A stretch of DNA of 7,910 nt from Rickettsiales bacterium (GTDB lineage Bacteria > Pseudomonadota > Alphaproteobacteria > Rickettsiales > Deianiraeaceae): the NCBI GenBank assembly GCA_947485035.1, contig CANKQN010000044.1, positions 1-7,910 of the forward strand, read 5' to 3'. The translations under genes and the position numbers were made by a program. Numbering within the stretch: position 1 is the stretch's first letter; every line of letters begins with the position of its first letter. The notes beneath the pieces were generated by a model, which saw only the letters and a program-made list of their open reading frames with translations, had not been told where the DNA came from and ran no database searches. Below are positions 6,259-7,910 of the stretch, piece after piece.

Positions 6259-7910
6259 ATGAAACATTACACGCACAAAATTTCGGAAATTACGGAAAAT
6301 CTTTTAGGAAAACAAGTTCAAATTGCGGGCTGGTTGCATAATAAACGCGACCACGGCGGCGTTCTTTTTCTTGATATCCGTGCCTTTGGCGAGAAAGTTC
6401 AAGTTGTTGTTGAAGAAGCAAAAATGATTGAGGAAGTTTCCAAAATTAAGTTGGAATCTGTGCTAAAAATTTGGGGGGAAGTTCGCCTTCGTCCTGAAAA
6501 TGCTGTTAATTTGGGGTTGAAATCTGGTCGTGTGGAAATTGTTGCATCAAATGTTGTGATTGAAAATGAATCAACGCAAATTCCGTTTCAAGTGAATTCG
6601 GACGATGACATTTCCGAAGACATTCGCCTGAAATACCGCTTTCTTGACCTTCGCACTGAAAAAATGCGTAACAACATTCTACTTCGCTCGTCTGTGATAT
6701 CCTATATTCGCAAACGCATGGAACTTGAAGGTTTTACGGAATTTCAAACTCCAATTCTAACTGCGTCTTCCCCTGAAGGAGCAAGAGACTTCCTCGTTCC
6801 GTCTCGCATTCACCCAAACAAATTCTACGCTTTGCCACAAGCTCCGCAACAGTTCAAACAATTGTTGATGATGTCCGGCTTTGAAAAATATTTTCAAATT
6901 GCCCCGTGTTTTAGGGACGAAGATGCAAGAGCCGACCGTTCCCCCGGTGAATTTTACCAACTGGATATTGAAATGTCGTTTGCAACGCAAGAAGATGTAT
7001 TTTCTGCAATTGAACCTGTGATGTATGATGTTTTTGTTAAGTTTGCCGGAAATGATGATTTTGTGGCAATTCGCTCAAACTATGATAACTCATATTCTGT
7101 CTGGATTAACCTTGAGGCAATTCACAAAATGGATAAAAACTCTGCTTCATTCAAACAGCTTGCAAAACACATTGAGGCATTCTACCATAAATTCAATGAA
7201 AACCTTGCAAAGATAAAAGAAACTCCAAGCGAAGTTATGTCTCAAATTTTCAATGCGAAAATTAATATGCGTGATGAAATTCCCCTTAACGCCCTAACGC
7301 AACTCAACTGGGATGCGGGTTTTATTGTAACGACTCGTGATTTTGAAAGCGTGAAAACCATCAAAAACCGCCTTTTGGAAGTGATGTTTGACGGTGTGAA
7401 TGTTGGCAAAACCGTTTCGCCATATCCATTCAAACGCATACCATACGATGTTTCAATGTTGAAATATGGTAATGACAAGCCAGATTTGAGGAATCCTATC
7501 GAAATTTTTGATGCTACGGAGATGTTTGAAGGTTCAAAATTTGGAATTTTTGCCTCCGCAAAGGCAAAAAGCGAAGTTATTCGTGCAATTCCAGTTCCAT
7601 CGCACGGGAAATCAACCGAGTATTTCAAAACCGAAATGCAAAATTTCGCCAAGTTGAACGGCGGGGAATTTGGTCTTGCCTATATGATTTTTGAAGAAGG
7701 CACGGTGAAAAACTGCCCAATTCGCAATGCTTACAAGGTGGAAAAGAACGGCGATGCAATTCACGAAACTGAATTTGCAAAACTGGTGGAGGATATCAAA
7801 ACCGCGGGAAACCTTAAAGATGGCGATGCCGTGTTTTTTGCTTGCGGAAAACCAAATTTTGCCGCAAAATTAGCTGGCTTGGTGAGGACGAAGATTGGTC
7901 GCGACCTCAA
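6259..7910 (+). CDS. aspS: Aspartyl-tRNA synthetase, 5' part (runs off right edge), with a large internal insertion
   Basis: This class II synthetase charges tRNA with aspartate in the cytoplasm. 550 codons are visible without a stop; motif 3 and the C-terminus lie outside. The N-terminal OB-fold anticodon-binding domain has G-W-L-H-N-K-R-D-H-G-G (24-34). Motif 1 lies at about 140-166, followed by the flipping loop S-P-E-G-A-R-D-F (171-178), the substrate loop Q-A-P-Q-Q-F-K-Q (194-201), and motif 2 F-R-D-E-D-A-R-A-D-R (218-227). His32 in R-D-H-G-G is the residue associated with non-discriminating AspRS, which also makes Asp-tRNA(Asn) for GatCAB; this is family knowledge. Residues about 264-384 are extra compared with the Rickettsia and E. 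coli enzymes as I recall them. The normal sequence then resumes with R-I-P-Y and K-Y-G-N-D-K-P-D, followed by the bacterial GAD-type insertion domain from about 415, which carries about 13 further extra residues near 485-515. ATG at 6259 follows an in-frame TAA five codons upstream; no clear Shine-Dalgarno sequence is seen. Confidence 0.97.
   Translation, partial: MKHYTHKISEITENLLGKQVQIAGWLHNKRDHGGVLFLDIRAFGEKVQVVVEEAKMIEEVSKIKLESVLKIWGEVRLRPENAVNLGLKSGRVEIVASNVVIENESTQIPFQVNSDDDISEDIRLKYRFLDLRTEKMRNNILLRSSVISYIRKRMELEGFTEFQTPILTASSPEGARDFLVPSRIHPNKFYALPQAPQQFKQLLMMSGFEKYFQIAPCFRDEDARADRSPGEFYQLDIEMSFATQEDVFSAIEPVMYDVFVKFAGNDDFVAIRSNYDNSYSVWINLEAIHKMDKNSASFKQLAKHIEAFYHKFNENLAKIKETPSEVMSQIFNAKINMRDEIPLNALTQLNWDAGFIVTTRDFESVKTIKNRLLEVMFDGVNVGKTVSPYPFKRIPYDVSMLKYGNDKPDLRNPIEIFDATEMFEGSKFGIFASAKAKSEVIRAIPVPSHGKSTEYFKTEMQNFAKLNGGEFGLAYMIFEEGTVKNCPIRNAYKVEKNGDAIHETEFAKLVEDIKTAGNLKDGDAVFFACGKPNFAAKLAGLVRTKIGRDL
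7048..7410 (+). other. Extra segment of about 120 residues within AspRS
   Basis: This in-frame stretch (about residues 264-384) sits between the helix after motif 2 (A-I-E-P-V-M-Y-D-V-F-V-K-F) and P-F-K-R-I-P-Y. In the Rickettsia enzyme, as I recall it, these anchors are about 8 residues apart; here they are about 127 apart. The segment is hydrophilic, with a probable helical, Lys/His/Glu-rich part at about 284-334 and a more mixed part at about 340-384. Base composition and codon use look like the rest of the gene. It has no intein signature and I recognise no domain. Exact edges are uncertain, because V-N-V-G near 380 could also align to canonical sequence. Confidence 0.7.

Noticed and set aside
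7048..7410. Intein or intron in aspS
   Set aside because: The segment is short for an intein, does not start with Cys, Ser or Thr at a clear splice point, and has no His-Asn end followed by Cys, Ser or Thr. The frame is continuous, so an intron is not needed.
7242..7652. 136-codon open frame on the minus strand
   Set aside because: It is antisense to aspS, whose frame is conserved through this stretch outside the insertion; it reads as a shadow of that coding frame.

Overview
The window looks like the chromosome of an alphaproteobacterium, most likely close to Rickettsiales. The visible part of the aspartyl-tRNA synthetase matches, as I remember it, the Rickettsia enzyme over long runs, for example around motif 2 and the Q-A-P-Q-Q-F-K-Q loop. 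The RND pump belongs to an alphaproteobacterial type with a Trp-Trp-x-Gln-Leu motif before its last membrane helix. The DNA is moderately AT-rich and most starts lack a clear Shine-Dalgarno sequence. No mobile element, CRISPR array, tRNA or rRNA was seen.

Layout: two transcription units diverge from a 226-bp AT-rich intergenic region (6033-6258). Leftward (minus strand) run infB (translation initiation factor IF-2, complete), then after 20 bp a complete 1073-residue RND-family inner-membrane transporter, then a lipoprotein gene that starts inside the last 83 bases of the transporter gene and runs off the left edge. Rightward runs aspS, cut by the right edge after 550 codons. The intergenic region holds a consensus -10 box for aspS, a plausible promoter for infB, and two short perfect palindromes that could be operators.

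How the genes fit together: IF-2 and AspRS are translation housekeeping genes. The pump and lipoprotein are cell-envelope genes that appear to ride on the infB transcript. The usual nusA-infB linkage is absent here.

Three points stand out. First, AspRS carries an in-frame insertion of about 120 residues in its catalytic domain, between motif 2 and the R-I-P-Y / K-Y-G-x-D-K-P-D segment, which I do not recognise. Second, a nested RNA hairpin inside the pump coding sequence pairs with the ribosome-binding region and first base of the lipoprotein start codon, suggesting translational coupling. Third, the pump and lipoprotein reading frames overlap substantially.
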